Source of the DNA: Alicyclobacillus kakegawensis NBRC 103104
GTDB taxonomy: Bacteria > Bacillota > Bacilli > Alicyclobacillales > Alicyclobacillaceae
Direction: 5' to 3'
Length of the DNA stretch: 64,000 nucleotides
NCBI RefSeq assembly: GCF_001552655.1
Contig: NZ_BCRP01000013.1
Span: forward strand, 26,550 to 90,549
Positions 17,327 to 26,753 of the stretch are shown piece by piece. The position numbers were made by a program, and so were the translations under genes. The notes under the pieces are model-generated. The model saw only the letters and a list, made by a program, of their open reading frames with translations, was not told the DNA's origin and did no database searches. The first letter of the stretch is position 1. Each line of letters starts with the position of its first letter.

Positions 17327-18334
17327 ATGTTGAAGCGCAAGATGATCTCAGTCACCACAGTAGCTGTGCTCGCCGCCGCGCTCGCGGCCGCATGCGGTAG
17401 CCCAGGAGCGGGCAACCATGCGTCCGGCGCGAACCTGTCCGGCGGCAACAGCGCGTCCGGAACCGGCAGCGCGCAAACTGTGCACTATCCCCTGACGCTG
17501 ACCGACGATGTTGGCCACAAGGTGACGTTGGACAAGCAGCCTCAGCGCATCATATCCGCGACGGAGGGCACGGACGAAATCCTCACGGCGCTGGTGCCCA
17601 AGAAGAGAATCGCTATGGTCACCTCCTACGCGGCAGATCCCAGCTACTCCAATGTTCGCTCCTTCGTCAAAGGTATTCCCACCATCTCCGACGCCGCCAC
17701 CGATGCGGAGAAGATCCTGGCCGCCAAGCCCGACCTGGTGCTCTTGGCGTCCTATACCAAACCAGGAGCCGTGAAGCAGATTGAGCAGGCGCACGTGCCC
17801 ACATACGAGTTTGACAACTTCAACTCCATCTCCGACATCGAGCGCAACATCGGCGTCGTCGGCAAGCTCGTCGGCGAACCGGCAAAAGCTCGCCAGGTGG
17901 TGCGGGACATGGAGCGGAGCTTGACCGCCATTCATCAAGCCGTGAAGAGGGAAAAGCCGGTCACCGTGCTGGACTACAGTTCCTATGGCTTTGCGGCCGG
18001 GCGCAACACGACGGTCAACGATGTGATCATCCATGCTGGCGGCAAAAACGCGGCTTCCCAGTTGAACGGATGGGCCAAGATCAGCGATGAAGAAGTCGTC
18101 AAGTTGAACCCGGACGTCATCATCGACGCTTCGGATGACAAATCGTTTGTCAACAAGATCCTGCAAGACCCCAAGCTGCAAACAGTGTCGGCTGTGAAAA
18201 ACCACCGGGTGTACGTGATCAACAGCGCTGACCTGGGAAGTGTGTCCCAGTATGTGGTCAAGGGCGTTTGGGATGTGGCCCATGTCCTGTACCCGAAGGC
18301 CGACCTGCCCAAGGTCACGGTTGCCCGCCCATGA
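17327..18334 (+). CDS. btuF: Corrinoid ABC transporter substrate-binding lipoprotein (BtuF-like)
   Basis: Captures corrinoid outside the membrane and delivers it to BtuCD. 335 residues. The signal peptide ends in a lipobox (LAAAC, Cys about 22) and is followed by a Gly/Ser/Ala-rich linker. The periplasmic-binding (cluster A-II) domain starts with PLTLTDDVGHKVTLDKQPQRI. Siderophore-binding relatives look similar, but the B12 riboswitch and the cob genes behind it settle the substrate. GGAGGG 4 nt before the ATG at 17327 favours this start over 17315. ATGA overlap with btuC. Confidence 0.9.
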   Translation: MLKRKMISVTTVAVLAAALAAACGSPGAGNHASGANLSGGNSASGTGSAQTVHYPLTLTDDVGHKVTLDKQPQRIISATEGTDEILTALVPKKRIAMVTSYAADPSYSNVRSFVKGIPTISDAATDAEKILAAKPDLVLLASYTKPGAVKQIEQAHVPTYEFDNFNSISDIERNIGVVGKLVGEPAKARQVVRDMERSLTAIHQAVKREKPVTVLDYSSYGFAAGRNTTVNDVIIHAGGKNAASQLNGWAKISDEEVVKLNPDVIIDASDDKSFVNKILQDPKLQTVSAVKNHRVYVINSADLGSVSQYVVKGVWDVAHVLYPKADLPKVTVARP

Positions 18335-19356
18335 CCCGCGTCTCCGCCCTGCTGGTGCTGTGCAGTCTGGCGGTGGCCCTCGCAGTGGCCGCCGCCTTGG
18401 AGGTCTCCATCGGTCCCATGATGATTCCGGCGGGACGCCTGATTCCAGACACCTGGGCTTATTTGCATGGCGCGCGCAGCGGCGATGCGGTGGTGATGGG
18501 GGCCATTCGCTGGCCGCGCGCCCTGGCGGCCGTTCTCGTCGGGGCGGGACTCGCGGCGACGGGCGCCGTGCTGCAAGCCGTGTTTCGGAACTCCATGGCC
18601 GATCCGGCCGTCATAGGCGTCTCCAGCGGCGCCTCGTTGGGGGCGGTGTTGACGATTCAGACCGGTCTGGCCCAGCTGAACGCTTGGTCCACTCCCGTCG
18701 GCGCGTTCGTCACCGGGCTGCTTGTGGTCTATGTCATCTACCGTCTTGCCACCCTGCAGGGGAAGACCGCCATCCATGCCCTGCTTTTGGCAGGCGTTGC
18801 CGTCGGTTCCTTTTCCAGCGCCATGGTCACTCTGTTGCTCTCGCTGGCGCCGCTGGAGACGATGCAGCAGATGTTGTTCTGGCTCATGGGCGGGCTGGAT
18901 GGCACGACGTGGATGAATGTATGGATGATTTTGGTGTTCGTGGCGGGCGGATTCGTCGTTTACCTGGGGCACGCACACGCGCTCGACATCCTGTCGCTCG
19001 GCGAAGAGCAGGCGGAAGGGCTCGGCGTCCCGTTGCAGCGTACCAAACAGGTCCTGTTTGCCACTTCCGCCCTTGTCGTCGGGGCGTGCGTGAGCGTGAG
19101 CGGTGTCATCGCCTTTGTGGGCTTGATAGTCCCGCACTTGGTGCGGATGTGGGTAGGTCCGCGCCATCGTCTGCTGCTTCCGGCCTCGGCGATGGGCGGC
19201 GGTATCCTCTTGGCGCTGGCCGATGTGCTCGCGCGCATGGCGCTGCAGCCAGTGGAACTGAACGTGGGCGTCGTCACGTCCTGTTTGGGGGCCCCGTTTT
19301 TCCTCTACCTGCTGCGCCGGCATTACCAAGCCTTCGAACGGGGGGCGAAAGGTTGA
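18331..19356 (+). CDS. btuC: Corrinoid ABC transporter permease (BtuC-like)
   Basis: 341-residue FecCD-family permease with about ten helices. Family blocks are RWPRALAAVLVGAGLAATGAVLQ, NSMADPAVIGVSSGAS, and the ATPase-contact loop near GEEQAEGLGV, with GLIVPHLVRM toward the end. The ATG overlaps the btuF stop; its own stop overlaps the TTG of the ATPase gene. Confidence 0.92.
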   Translation: MTRVSALLVLCSLAVALAVAAALEVSIGPMMIPAGRLIPDTWAYLHGARSGDAVVMGAIRWPRALAAVLVGAGLAATGAVLQAVFRNSMADPAVIGVSSGASLGAVLTIQTGLAQLNAWSTPVGAFVTGLLVVYVIYRLATLQGKTAIHALLLAGVAVGSFSSAMVTLLLSLAPLETMQQMLFWLMGGLDGTTWMNVWMILVFVAGGFVVYLGHAHALDILSLGEEQAEGLGVPLQRTKQVLFATSALVVGACVSVSGVIAFVGLIVPHLVRMWVGPRHRLLLPASAMGGGILLALADVLARMALQPVELNVGVVTSCLGAPFFLYLLRRHYQAFERGAKG

Positions 19357-20183
19357 GCGTCCGAATTGACCTGGAACTCGCCGGGCTGGGTTTACCCCCC
19401 CGGTTGCAGGCGGTATCCGCGCGTTGGCGGGGCGGCCAGGTGATCGGCGTCGTCGGCCCAAACGGGGCGGGGAAATCGACACTGCTGCGGCTCATCGCCG
19501 GGGTTCTGCCCGCTGCCACAGGTACGGTGTCGCTCTCTGGGCGCCCTTTGCGGGGGCTTGCCAGCAGGGAGCGGGCGCGCTGGTTGGCGTATCTGCCGCA
19601 GCAGCTGCCAGAGGACTGCCCGTTCACCGTGCGTGAGTTTGTCGAGATGGGGCGCTACGCACACCGAAGCCCTTGGGGCGGGGTGGGTGGCCACGGATGG
19701 CAGGTCATCCACGACTCGATTGCACGTATGGGACTTGGCTCATACGAGGATGTGCCCCTGTCACAGCTGTCTGGGGGAGAACGGCAACGGGCGGGCGTCG
19801 CCCGCTGCTTGGCGCAAGAGAGTCCAGTGCTGTTGCTTGACGAGCCGATATCGAACCTGGATGTGCACTATCAGCTCGACATGCTCCAGCGCCTGCGTGA
19901 ACTGGCAGACGCCGGCAGGCTGGTGGTTGTGGCCATCCACCACCTGGAGTTTGCGGCCCGCTATTGCTCCCAGTTGCTCCTGTTGGACAAAGGGCGCGTG
20001 TATGCGTGCGGACGGCCACAGGAGGTGCTGACCGCAGCCGCCCTTCGCGACGTTTTTGGCGTGGAAGCCGAGGTCTTCACGGATGCTCACGCTCACCTTC
20101 GCTTCACGTACCTGTACCCCAGGGAGGGTGATGCGCAGCGGCCGTCAACAGCTGTGCAGGCCGGAGAGGAGGCCAACCGTTGA
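19353..20183 (+). CDS. btuD: Corrinoid ABC transporter ATPase (BtuD-like)
   Basis: 276 residues. Walker A is GPNGAGKST, the Q-loop is in AYLPQQLPE, the ABC signature is LSGGERQR, Walker B is PVLLLDEP and the switch histidine is in VAIHHLEF. It powers BtuC. The TTG start at 19353 overlaps the btuC stop as TTGA with GGGGGGCGAAAGG upstream. The end overlaps the cobU start. Confidence 0.92.
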   Translation: MSVRIDLELAGLGLPPRLQAVSARWRGGQVIGVVGPNGAGKSTLLRLIAGVLPAATGTVSLSGRPLRGLASRERARWLAYLPQQLPEDCPFTVREFVEMGRYAHRSPWGGVGGHGWQVIHDSIARMGLGSYEDVPLSQLSGGERQRAGVARCLAQESPVLLLDEPISNLDVHYQLDMLQRLRELADAGRLVVVAIHHLEFAARYCSQLLLLDKGRVYACGRPQEVLTAAALRDVFGVEAEVFTDAHAHLRFTYLYPREGDAQRPSTAVQAGEEANR

Positions 20184-20722
20184 AGTCGGTGTTCGTATTG
20201 GGAGGGGCGCGCAGCGGCAAAAGCGGCTACGCGGAACGCTTGGCCCGCACGTTGGCGGCGGAGAGACGCCTGTCGGTGACGTTTGTGGCCACAGCGCAGG
20301 CGACGGACGAGGAAATGGCGGACCGGATAGAGCGGCACCGCGAGGCACGCCCGCGCGATTGGGAGACGGTGGAGGAAGCGTTCGACATCGTGCCCATCCT
20401 GCGCCGTCAGCGTACGGATCAACTTATCATCGTGGATTGTCTGTCGCTGCTTCTCAACAATTGGATGTACGCTGGGTGCTCCGAGGAGCTTTACCGGCGG
20501 CGCGTGAACGCTTTGGCGGATGCGGTGACCATGGCTGTCGGCTCGGTGATTATGGTCAGCAACGAGGTGGGGGCTGGGATTGTCCCGGCGGATGGCCTGT
20601 CCCGCCAGTACCGCGACTGGCTCGGATGGTTGAATCAACGGATGGCGGCCGTCGCAAGCTCGGTTGTCTGGATGGTGGCCGGGATACCGGTGACTGTGAA
20701 AGGTTCGACCGAGACGCCATGA
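20180..20722 (+). CDS. cobU: Adenosylcobinamide kinase / adenosylcobinamide-phosphate guanylyltransferase CobU
   Basis: Bifunctional enzyme that phosphorylates adenosylcobinamide and then transfers GMP to give adenosylcobinamide-GDP. 180 residues. The P-loop GGARSGKS is at residues 8-15; VDCLSLLLNNW and SNEVGAGIVP are further family blocks. TTG start overlapping the btuD stop, with GGAGG about 7 nt upstream. It allows salvage of imported cobinamide together with BtuFCD. Confidence 0.95.
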   Translation: MKSVFVLGGARSGKSGYAERLARTLAAERRLSVTFVATAQATDEEMADRIERHREARPRDWETVEEAFDIVPILRRQRTDQLIIVDCLSLLLNNWMYAGCSEELYRRRVNALADAVTMAVGSVIMVSNEVGAGIVPADGLSRQYRDWLGWLNQRMAAVASSVVWMVAGIPVTVKGSTETP

Positions 20723-21708
20723 TAGCCTGGCCACCGGGATTATCCCATCTCGCTCTGGCCGCATCCGCGTTGCTGTGCGACCGCATCGTGGGCGATCCTG
20801 CCCGCATCCCGCATCCGGTGGTCCTCATGGGTTGGTGGGTCCGCCGCGTGGAGGGTGTCTTGTATCGGCCGCAAGCCAGTCCGCGGACGCAGAGGTGGGC
20901 GGGTGTCGCCTTGTGGCTGCTCGTGTGCGCCCCGGTGGTGGTCCTCTCGGAAATGTTTCTCGTCCTGTTGTATCACCTCGCCCCATGGCTGGGGTGGATG
21001 GGCGGACTGGTCCTGACGAGTACAACCATTGCCTGGAAAGGTTTGCGGGCGGCGGTGGCCTCCGTCTATCAGGCCCTGCAGTGTGAGGGGCTGCCTGCCG
21101 CGCGGCTGGCGGTGGGCCAGATTGTCGGTCGGGACACAGCTCACCTGTCCGAACCGGAGGTGGTCCGGGCGGCGCTGGAGACGGTCGCCGAGAACCTGGT
21201 GGACGCCGTGGTGTCACCGGTATTGTTCGGGCTTCTGGGTGGACCCTCGCTGGCGATGCTGTACCGGGCGGTGAACACCCTTGATTCGATGGTCGGTTAC
21301 AAGAACCCTCGGTATCAGTACTTTGGCTGGTTCAGCGCCCGCATGGACGACGGGTTTAACTACGTCCCAGCTCGCTTGTCTGGCCTCCTCTTGCTGGGCG
21401 CCGCTGGCTTGTGCGGCGGTAGCATGCGCCGGGGGTGGCGGGCATGGCGGGAGGACGCCCACAAGCACCCGAGCCCCAACGGTGGCATCCCAGAATCCGT
21501 CGTGGCTGGAGCCTTGGGGGTGCAGCTGGGCGGTGTCAACTCGTATGCGGGTGTGGTCTCCGTTCGCGCCCGCTTGGGCAAGGCCACCCGGCCGCTTGAG
21601 CGAAGGGATGTTTTGCGGGTCATTTCCTATTTAGACAGCGCCGCGTGGTTGCTGCTCGCGGCCTTGACGATAGGGGGCGCGGTGTATTGGCGGTTATCCG
21701 CTGGCTGA
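20719..21708 (+). CDS. cbiB: Adenosylcobinamide-phosphate synthase CbiB
   Basis: Membrane enzyme that joins adenosylcobyric acid to aminopropanol phosphate. 329 residues and several hydrophobic helices. Typical sequences are LLCDRIVGDPARIPHPVVLMGW at the start, IVGRDTAHL, VAENLVDAVVSPV, YRAVNTLDSMVGYKN and DDGFNYVPARL. The ATG overlaps the cobU stop. Uses the product of the CobD half of the fusion protein encoded three genes on. Confidence 0.95.
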   Translation: MIAWPPGLSHLALAASALLCDRIVGDPARIPHPVVLMGWWVRRVEGVLYRPQASPRTQRWAGVALWLLVCAPVVVLSEMFLVLLYHLAPWLGWMGGLVLTSTTIAWKGLRAAVASVYQALQCEGLPAARLAVGQIVGRDTAHLSEPEVVRAALETVAENLVDAVVSPVLFGLLGGPSLAMLYRAVNTLDSMVGYKNPRYQYFGWFSARMDDGFNYVPARLSGLLLLGAAGLCGGSMRRGWRAWREDAHKHPSPNGGIPESVVAGALGVQLGGVNSYAGVVSVRARLGKATRPLERRDVLRVISYLDSAAWLLLAALTIGGAVYWRLSAG

Positions 21709-22475
21709 CGCTCGCAGTGCAGTTTGCGACTGTATGCCCAACGCCGCGCGTGCGCGTAGTTCGGGGGTCCGACCTGCACGCGAGCATGGGCCTGGTGCCT
21801 GTGGTGGGGCTTGGCCTCGGCGGGTTTCTCTGGATTGTTTATCTGGGATTGGCGGCTGTGCTGCCTGTGCGCACGAGTGCCGCCGTTGCGCTTGCGCTGT
21901 ACACTGCGAGCACGGGCGCCCTGCACCTGGATGGCTGGATGGATACTGTCGACGCTCTGGCCTGCAGGCGGTCCCGAGACGAGGCGCTGGCGGTCATGAA
22001 AGACAGTCGTTCCGGCGCCGTCGGGGTTGTGTTTTGCGTCTTGATGATCTTGGTGAAATACACAGCTTTGGTCTCCGTGCCGGCGGCATGGCCGGCCGGC
22101 GACAAACCTTGGTTGATCCCGGACGCGTGGCTATGGTGGGCGCCGATGCTCTCCCGGTTGGGCATGGTCTGGTCCATGCGGATGGCGCCTGCGGCTCGAC
22201 CCGGGCAGGGCTTGGGGGCGATATACGCCGGTCGATTGCCGTTGCCTGTAATCTTGCTGGCTACCTTCCTCACGGGTTTATGTGGACTGGCCTTGCTTCC
22301 TGCTTGGCACGTCCTTGCCGCTGGCGCGCTCACGCTGGGGGCATGCGTCGGCTTCACAGCCTGGATGCGACGGCGCTTTGGCGGCATGACCGGAGACACC
22401 TACGGGGCGCTGCACGAGGCTCTTGAGACGCTGCTGTGGTTGATGGCGGCGGCGTTGTTGGCGCGGGAGGGATGA
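21687..22475 (+). CDS. cobS: Adenosylcobinamide-GDP ribazoletransferase CobS
   Basis: Final step of cobalamin assembly: joins adenosylcobinamide-GDP and alpha-ribazole (phosphate). 262 residues, polytopic. Signature regions are LHLDGWMDTVDALACRRSRDEAL, with the acidic metal-binding residues, and MKDSRSGAVGVV. TTG start at 21687 with AGGGGGC upstream, giving a 22-nt overlap with cbiB. Confidence 0.93.
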   Translation: MAVIRWLTLAVQFATVCPTPRVRVVRGSDLHASMGLVPVVGLGLGGFLWIVYLGLAAVLPVRTSAAVALALYTASTGALHLDGWMDTVDALACRRSRDEALAVMKDSRSGAVGVVFCVLMILVKYTALVSVPAAWPAGDKPWLIPDAWLWWAPMLSRLGMVWSMRMAPAARPGQGLGAIYAGRLPLPVILLATFLTGLCGLALLPAWHVLAAGALTLGACVGFTAWMRRRFGGMTGDTYGALHEALETLLWLMAAALLAREG

Positions 22476-22477
22476 CC

Positions 22478-25171
22478 ATGCTGGACGTCCACGGTGGGCG
22501 AATAGAGGATTATATGGAGGATACGGGCCTGGCCGAGACGGAGATTGTGGATTTCAGCGCCAATATCAATCCCTTAGGTCCTCCGAGATCCGTGCAGGCC
22601 GCCATAGCGGACGCCCTGCCAAGCGTCCGCCATTACCCCGACATCCATCAGCGCCAAGTCAGGCGCGTGTTGTCTGAACGCTTTCAGGTCGGTGAAGAGT
22701 GTATCCTTTGCGGCAATGGAGCCAGTGAAGTAATCGATCTGTTTTTCCGCGCGCTGCGTCCAGCACGTGTCCACCTGGTTGAACCTGCCTTCGCAGAATA
22801 CGCGCGGTTTGCCCGGCGCAGCGGAGCGGACATCCATGTACTGACTGCCGCCTCCGAACTGCTGGCCGGGCGACTGGAGCCGGTCCTGAAGAGACTGGAC
22901 GCGGCGGTGCGACCTGGTGATGCCGTAGTCCTGAACAACCCGCACAATCCCAGCGGCCGCTTCTTTTTCCGCTCGGTGTGGGAACCGTTCGTCCTCGATT
23001 GGGCGGAACGCGGCGTCTGGGTGTTGTGCGACGAGTCGTTTCTGGATTTTCGGAAGGACGGGGACGCGCACTCGGCCATTCACCTGTCTGCCCAAACGCG
23101 GCGCCTTGTGACCGTGCGTTCAGCGACCAAGGTGTACGCCATGCCCGGCCTGCGCTTTGGCTTTGGCGTCGCGCACCCCGATACAGTGCGCCGTTTGGAG
23201 GCGGGGCGAGACCCTTGGAGCGTCAACCGCCTGGCGCAAGCAGCGGCAGCGGCCGCTTACCAGGATGACTCGTTTCTGCAGGAGACTTGGCGCTGGTTGG
23301 CAGAGGAACAGGATTTTCTTGCCGCGCGCTGGGGGAGGGAGGCAGACTGGCGGTGGTATGCGGGAGACGCCAACTTCTTTCTCGTTCGGTGGAATGACGC
23401 GTCGGTCGAGGGGTTGCTTGTGTATCTCCAACGGCAGGGACTGTTCCTCCGCTCCTGCGCCAACTTTCCGGGGCTGGGACCGAACTTTTTGCGCATTGCC
23501 GTCCGCAGCCGTCCCGAGAATGAACGGCTGTGGCAAGCGGTGACGAGCTACCTGCATTCCTCTGCGTCCAGGCCCGCCGCGGTCTCTCTGCCGCATATCC
23601 CAGAGCCTGTTCCGCGCCGGGCCAAAAGTCTCATGCTGGTCGGCACCGCATCGGGTGTCGGCAAGAGCGTGTTGACTGCAGCGCTGTGCCGCATTTTGCA
23701 CGAGGACGGGGTGGATGTCGCCCCGTTTAAGGCGCAGAACATGTCGCTGAACTCCGCCGTCACCCCCTCCGGGCGCGAAATTGGCCGGGCGCAGGCGGTG
23801 CAGGCCGAGGCATGCGGAATTCCTCCCAATGAGCATATGAATCCCGTGCTGCTCAAGCCAACCGGTCCGCACCAGAGCCAAGTGGTCTTGCAAGGGCGCG
23901 TGTACGACTCGGTCACTGCCAGGGAGTACTTTGCCGGCGACAAGCGTGAGCTGTGGAACGCCGTGCAGGAAAGCTACGCCTACCTGGCCGAGCGCCACCA
24001 GGTGGTGGTCATCGAAGGGGCCGGGAGCCCGGTGGAAGTCAATCTCAAGGCGCGCGACATCGCCAATTTCAAGGTGGCAGCGATGGCGGACGCGGACGTG
24101 CTGCTCGTGGCGGACATCGACAGAGGGGGCGTCTTCGCGTCCATCGTCGGTACGCTGGCGCTGCTTGACGCGGACGAACGAGCGCGCGTGAAAGGCATTC
24201 TCATCAATCGCTTTCGGGGCGATGCGAGCCTGTTTCGCGAGGGAGTGCGGTGGTTGGAGCAGCGGACTGGCCTGCCGGTCGTGGGCGTGGTTCCGTTCAT
24301 TCCCCGCATCGGCATCGATGAGGAAGACTCTGTGGCCTTGGACTCCGTCCGCTACCAAGGCGGAGGACCGGCAACGGACCAGCACCGGATCCCCGACGCA
24401 CACCAACTCCGGATCGCCATCGTGCGGCTGCCGCATATCGCCAATTTTACCGATTTCGATCCATTGTTTTTGGAGCCGCAGGTAGAGGCTCACTTTTGTA
24501 CCCGGCCCGAGGAGCTGCGGGGCGCGGCCGCGGTCGTACTGCCGGGGACCAAGAGCACGTTGCTGGATCTGGCCTGGCTGCATGAGTCCGGATGGGCACA
24601 GGCCTTGCAATCGTTTGCCGAGGCAGGCGGATGGGTGCTCGGCATCTGTGGGGGCTTTCAGATGCTGGGCGTGCATGTACTCGATCCGTACGGTATTGAG
24701 GCTGGGGCGGACGAGGAGCCAGGACTTGACTTGCTTCCGGTCAGCACGGAAATTTTGCCACGCAAGCGCACCGCGCTGGTCCGGGCGGAGTTGATGGGCC
24801 CGTTTGCTCCCCTGCGCGTCGATGGGTACGAGATCCATATGGGGAAAACGAATTGGCAAAGTGAATCGGTGCTGCCGTTTGCCCGTCTTGAGGCGGACAC
24901 CGACGGGCGGGCGCGTGTGGACGGGTGTATCGCCGAGGACGGCCGTGTCATCGGCACCTATCTGCACGGAATACTCCACAATGACGATTTTCGGCATGCT
25001 TGGTTGCGTCGCCTCTGTCAAGCGCGGGGCGTACCTTTTTACTCGGTGCCCTTGCGGGCGCAGGCGGTGCGCGAGCAGGCGTTGGCACGCCTGGCCGAGG
25101 TGGTGCGCAACCATGTCCAGCTTCCCCGAATCTATGAATGGCTGGGGATATCGAGCGGTTTTGTATCTTAA
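22478..25171 (+). CDS. Fusion: threonine-phosphate decarboxylase (CobD) + adenosylcobyric acid synthase (CbiP)
   Basis: 898 residues in one uninterrupted frame. Residues about 1-365 are a PLP-dependent CobD. VDFSANINPLGPP opens it, NNPHNPSGR follows, and the PLP lysine is in SATKVYAMPGLRFG near residue 215. It makes (R)-1-amino-2-propanol phosphate from L-threonine phosphate. Residues about 383-898 are a CbiP/CobQ amidotransferase. The P-loop is VGTASGVGKS (about 386), the ATP domain has KAQNMSLNS and VIEGAGSPVE, and the glutaminase domain has its Cys in GICGGFQMLG (about 722) and a catalytic His in GTYLHGILH. Each half is normally a separate protein. Their products are the two substrates of CbiB. 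ATG at 22478 with GGGAGGG upstream. Confidence 0.93.
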   Translation: MLDVHGGRIEDYMEDTGLAETEIVDFSANINPLGPPRSVQAAIADALPSVRHYPDIHQRQVRRVLSERFQVGEECILCGNGASEVIDLFFRALRPARVHLVEPAFAEYARFARRSGADIHVLTAASELLAGRLEPVLKRLDAAVRPGDAVVLNNPHNPSGRFFFRSVWEPFVLDWAERGVWVLCDESFLDFRKDGDAHSAIHLSAQTRRLVTVRSATKVYAMPGLRFGFGVAHPDTVRRLEAGRDPWSVNRLAQAAAAAAYQDDSFLQETWRWLAEEQDFLAARWGREADWRWYAGDANFFLVRWNDASVEGLLVYLQRQGLFLRSCANFPGLGPNFLRIAVRSRPENERLWQAVTSYLHSSASRPAAVSLPHIPEPVPRRAKSLMLVGTASGVGKSVLTAALCRILHEDGVDVAPFKAQNMSLNSAVTPSGREIGRAQAVQAEACGIPPNEHMNPVLLKPTGPHQSQVVLQGRVYDSVTAREYFAGDKRELWNAVQESYAYLAERHQVVVIEGAGSPVEVNLKARDIANFKVAAMADADVLLVADIDRGGVFASIVGTLALLDADERARVKGILINRFRGDASLFREGVRWLEQRTGLPVVGVVPFIPRIGIDEEDSVALDSVRYQGGGPATDQHRIPDAHQLRIAIVRLPHIANFTDFDPLFLEPQVEAHFCTRPEELRGAAAVVLPGTKSTLLDLAWLHESGWAQALQSFAEAGGWVLGICGGFQMLGVHVLDPYGIEAGADEEPGLDLLPVSTEILPRKRTALVRAELMGPFAPLRVDGYEIHMGKTNWQSESVLPFARLEADTDGRARVDGCIAEDGRVIGTYLHGILHNDDFRHAWLRRLCQARGVPFYSVPLRAQAVREQALARLAEVVRNHVQLPRIYEWLGISSGFVS

Positions 25172-25252
25172 GGTGAGTCTGGTAAACTAATTCTTGAGCC
25201 TCTTGTTAAGATAAGACGCGGACAGATACGTCTGTTGGCCAGGAGGTGAAAA

Positions 25253-26728
25253 ATGGAAGTTGGGCTGCTGCTGTTGTCGCTTGTCCTCATTGCTGGCGTC
25301 TATTCAGCCCGGGTGAACAGTCGCATTGGATTTCCAGCGTTGATTGGCTTTGTCTTGATAGGCGTCCTCATCGGTCCCAACGGGTTCGGCATCGCGCCGC
25401 GGATAGACGAACACGTGGCCCAGTACCTCGGTTATGTCGCTTTGATTCTCATTTTGTTTGAAGGTGGTTTGCATACCTCCTGGACACGCATCCGTAACGC
25501 GTGGGCCCCTTCCCTGTCATTGGCCACGCTGGGCGTGCTCATCAGCTCCGCGTTCATGACGGTTCTGGTTCTGGAACTGCTCCATCTGCCGTTCTATGCG
25601 GCGGCGCTGTTGGGCGTGGCTGTCAGTTCCACGGATGCGGCCTCCGTGTTCTCCATCCTTGGCGGAGCCTCCTTGCGGCGCAGGTTGGTGGATATCCTTG
25701 AGGTCGAATCCGGCACCAACGACCCGATGGCGTTTTTTCTCACGCTCATCCTCATCGAATGGGCGGAACACGGGCCAGGTTCGCCAGGGGCCGCCACTTT
25801 GCACGTGGTTGTCCTGTTCGGTTTGCAGATGCTGGTCGGCTTGGCTGCTGGCGTGGCCATCGGGTATGCAGGCTCCTTCGTGAACCAGCGGATTAAACTG
25901 GACACAGGCGGGCTCTATCCAACCCTCTCCCTGGCGTTTGCCTTGCTCGCTTTCGGGGTCGCCAGCGTCCTCGATGGCAGCGGGTTTCTGGCGGTATATG
26001 TGGCCTCCGTGTGGATGGCCAACCATCGTCTCGAACACCGCTACAGCATCCTGCGTTTCCACGAAGGCGTCTCGTGGACCATGCATATCATCATGTTTGT
26101 GGTGTTGGGGCTGCAATTGAATCTCACAGGGGTTTATCGCATTATAGTGCCCGGCTTGGGACTGGCAGTCGGGGCGCTGTTTCTGGCACGGCCGACAGCC
26201 GTGTGGCTGTCCACGCTGGGCATGGGATTGAACTGGCGGGAAAAGGTGTTCTTGAGTTGGGCCGGTTTGCGGGGCGCCGTGCCGATTGTGTTGGTCTTGA
26301 CGGCCATGCTTGCCCCCGTATATACACCCGGGACCATGCTCGACGCCGTGTTTTTCGTCGTGTTGGCATCCACTTTGGTGCAGGGCTTGACGGTCGTCCC
26401 GTTCGCCAAACGACTTGACCTGTTTGATCCGTCCCCTTCCGAAGGGCTGTTTGAATTGGTGGCGATAGCCCGGGAGAATGCGATTGTCCTGCCGGTGGAG
26501 ATTGTTGCGGATTCACCCTTGGTGGAAAGGAAGCTGGTGGAGGTTCCGTTTCCGCCCAACACCCTCTGTTACGCCGTCGTTCGCGGCGGAAGCGTTCTGG
26601 TTCCGCGCGGGGCGACGCGGCTGCAGGCGAATGACCACCTGTTGGTGCTTTCCGATCGGCGGCACATTCCCGATTTAATGCGCTTGTTTGCCAATGAGTC
26701 TGTCGGTTCACCCCAATTCCTCCCATGA
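25253..26728 (+). CDS. Potassium/proton-type antiporter (CPA1/CPA2, NhaP2-like) with C-terminal RCK-C domain
   Basis: 491 residues. Residues about 1-390 hold 12-13 helices with the ion-site motifs SSTDAASVFSILGG and ESGTNDPMAF of cation/proton antiporters. Residues about 415-480 form a TrkA-C/RCK-C domain (GLFELVAIARENAIVL onward), typical of K+/H+ antiporters gated by a nucleotide ligand such as c-di-AMP. AGGAGGTG 5 nt before the ATG. Probably adjusts cytoplasmic K+ and pH. Confidence 0.9.
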   Translation: MEVGLLLLSLVLIAGVYSARVNSRIGFPALIGFVLIGVLIGPNGFGIAPRIDEHVAQYLGYVALILILFEGGLHTSWTRIRNAWAPSLSLATLGVLISSAFMTVLVLELLHLPFYAAALLGVAVSSTDAASVFSILGGASLRRRLVDILEVESGTNDPMAFFLTLILIEWAEHGPGSPGAATLHVVVLFGLQMLVGLAAGVAIGYAGSFVNQRIKLDTGGLYPTLSLAFALLAFGVASVLDGSGFLAVYVASVWMANHRLEHRYSILRFHEGVSWTMHIIMFVVLGLQLNLTGVYRIIVPGLGLAVGALFLARPTAVWLSTLGMGLNWREKVFLSWAGLRGAVPIVLVLTAMLAPVYTPGTMLDAVFFVVLASTLVQGLTVVPFAKRLDLFDPSPSEGLFELVAIARENAIVLPVEIVADSPLVERKLVEVPFPPNTLCYAVVRGGSVLVPRGATRLQANDHLLVLSDRRHIPDLMRLFANESVGSPQFLP

Positions 26729-26753
26729 AAACGGGTCTGCAGCGGGGAAGGCA

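Noticed and set aside
18240..19352. Long 5' extension of the btuD frame across btuC
   Set aside because: The ABC ATPase domain begins only at 19353, where a TTG overlaps the btuC stop; the earlier codons are an out-of-frame shadow of btuC.
23120..25114. 664-codon minus-strand frame opposite the cobD-cbiP fusion
   Set aside because: Composition typical of antisense to a GC-rich gene. The plus strand carries all recognised motifs.
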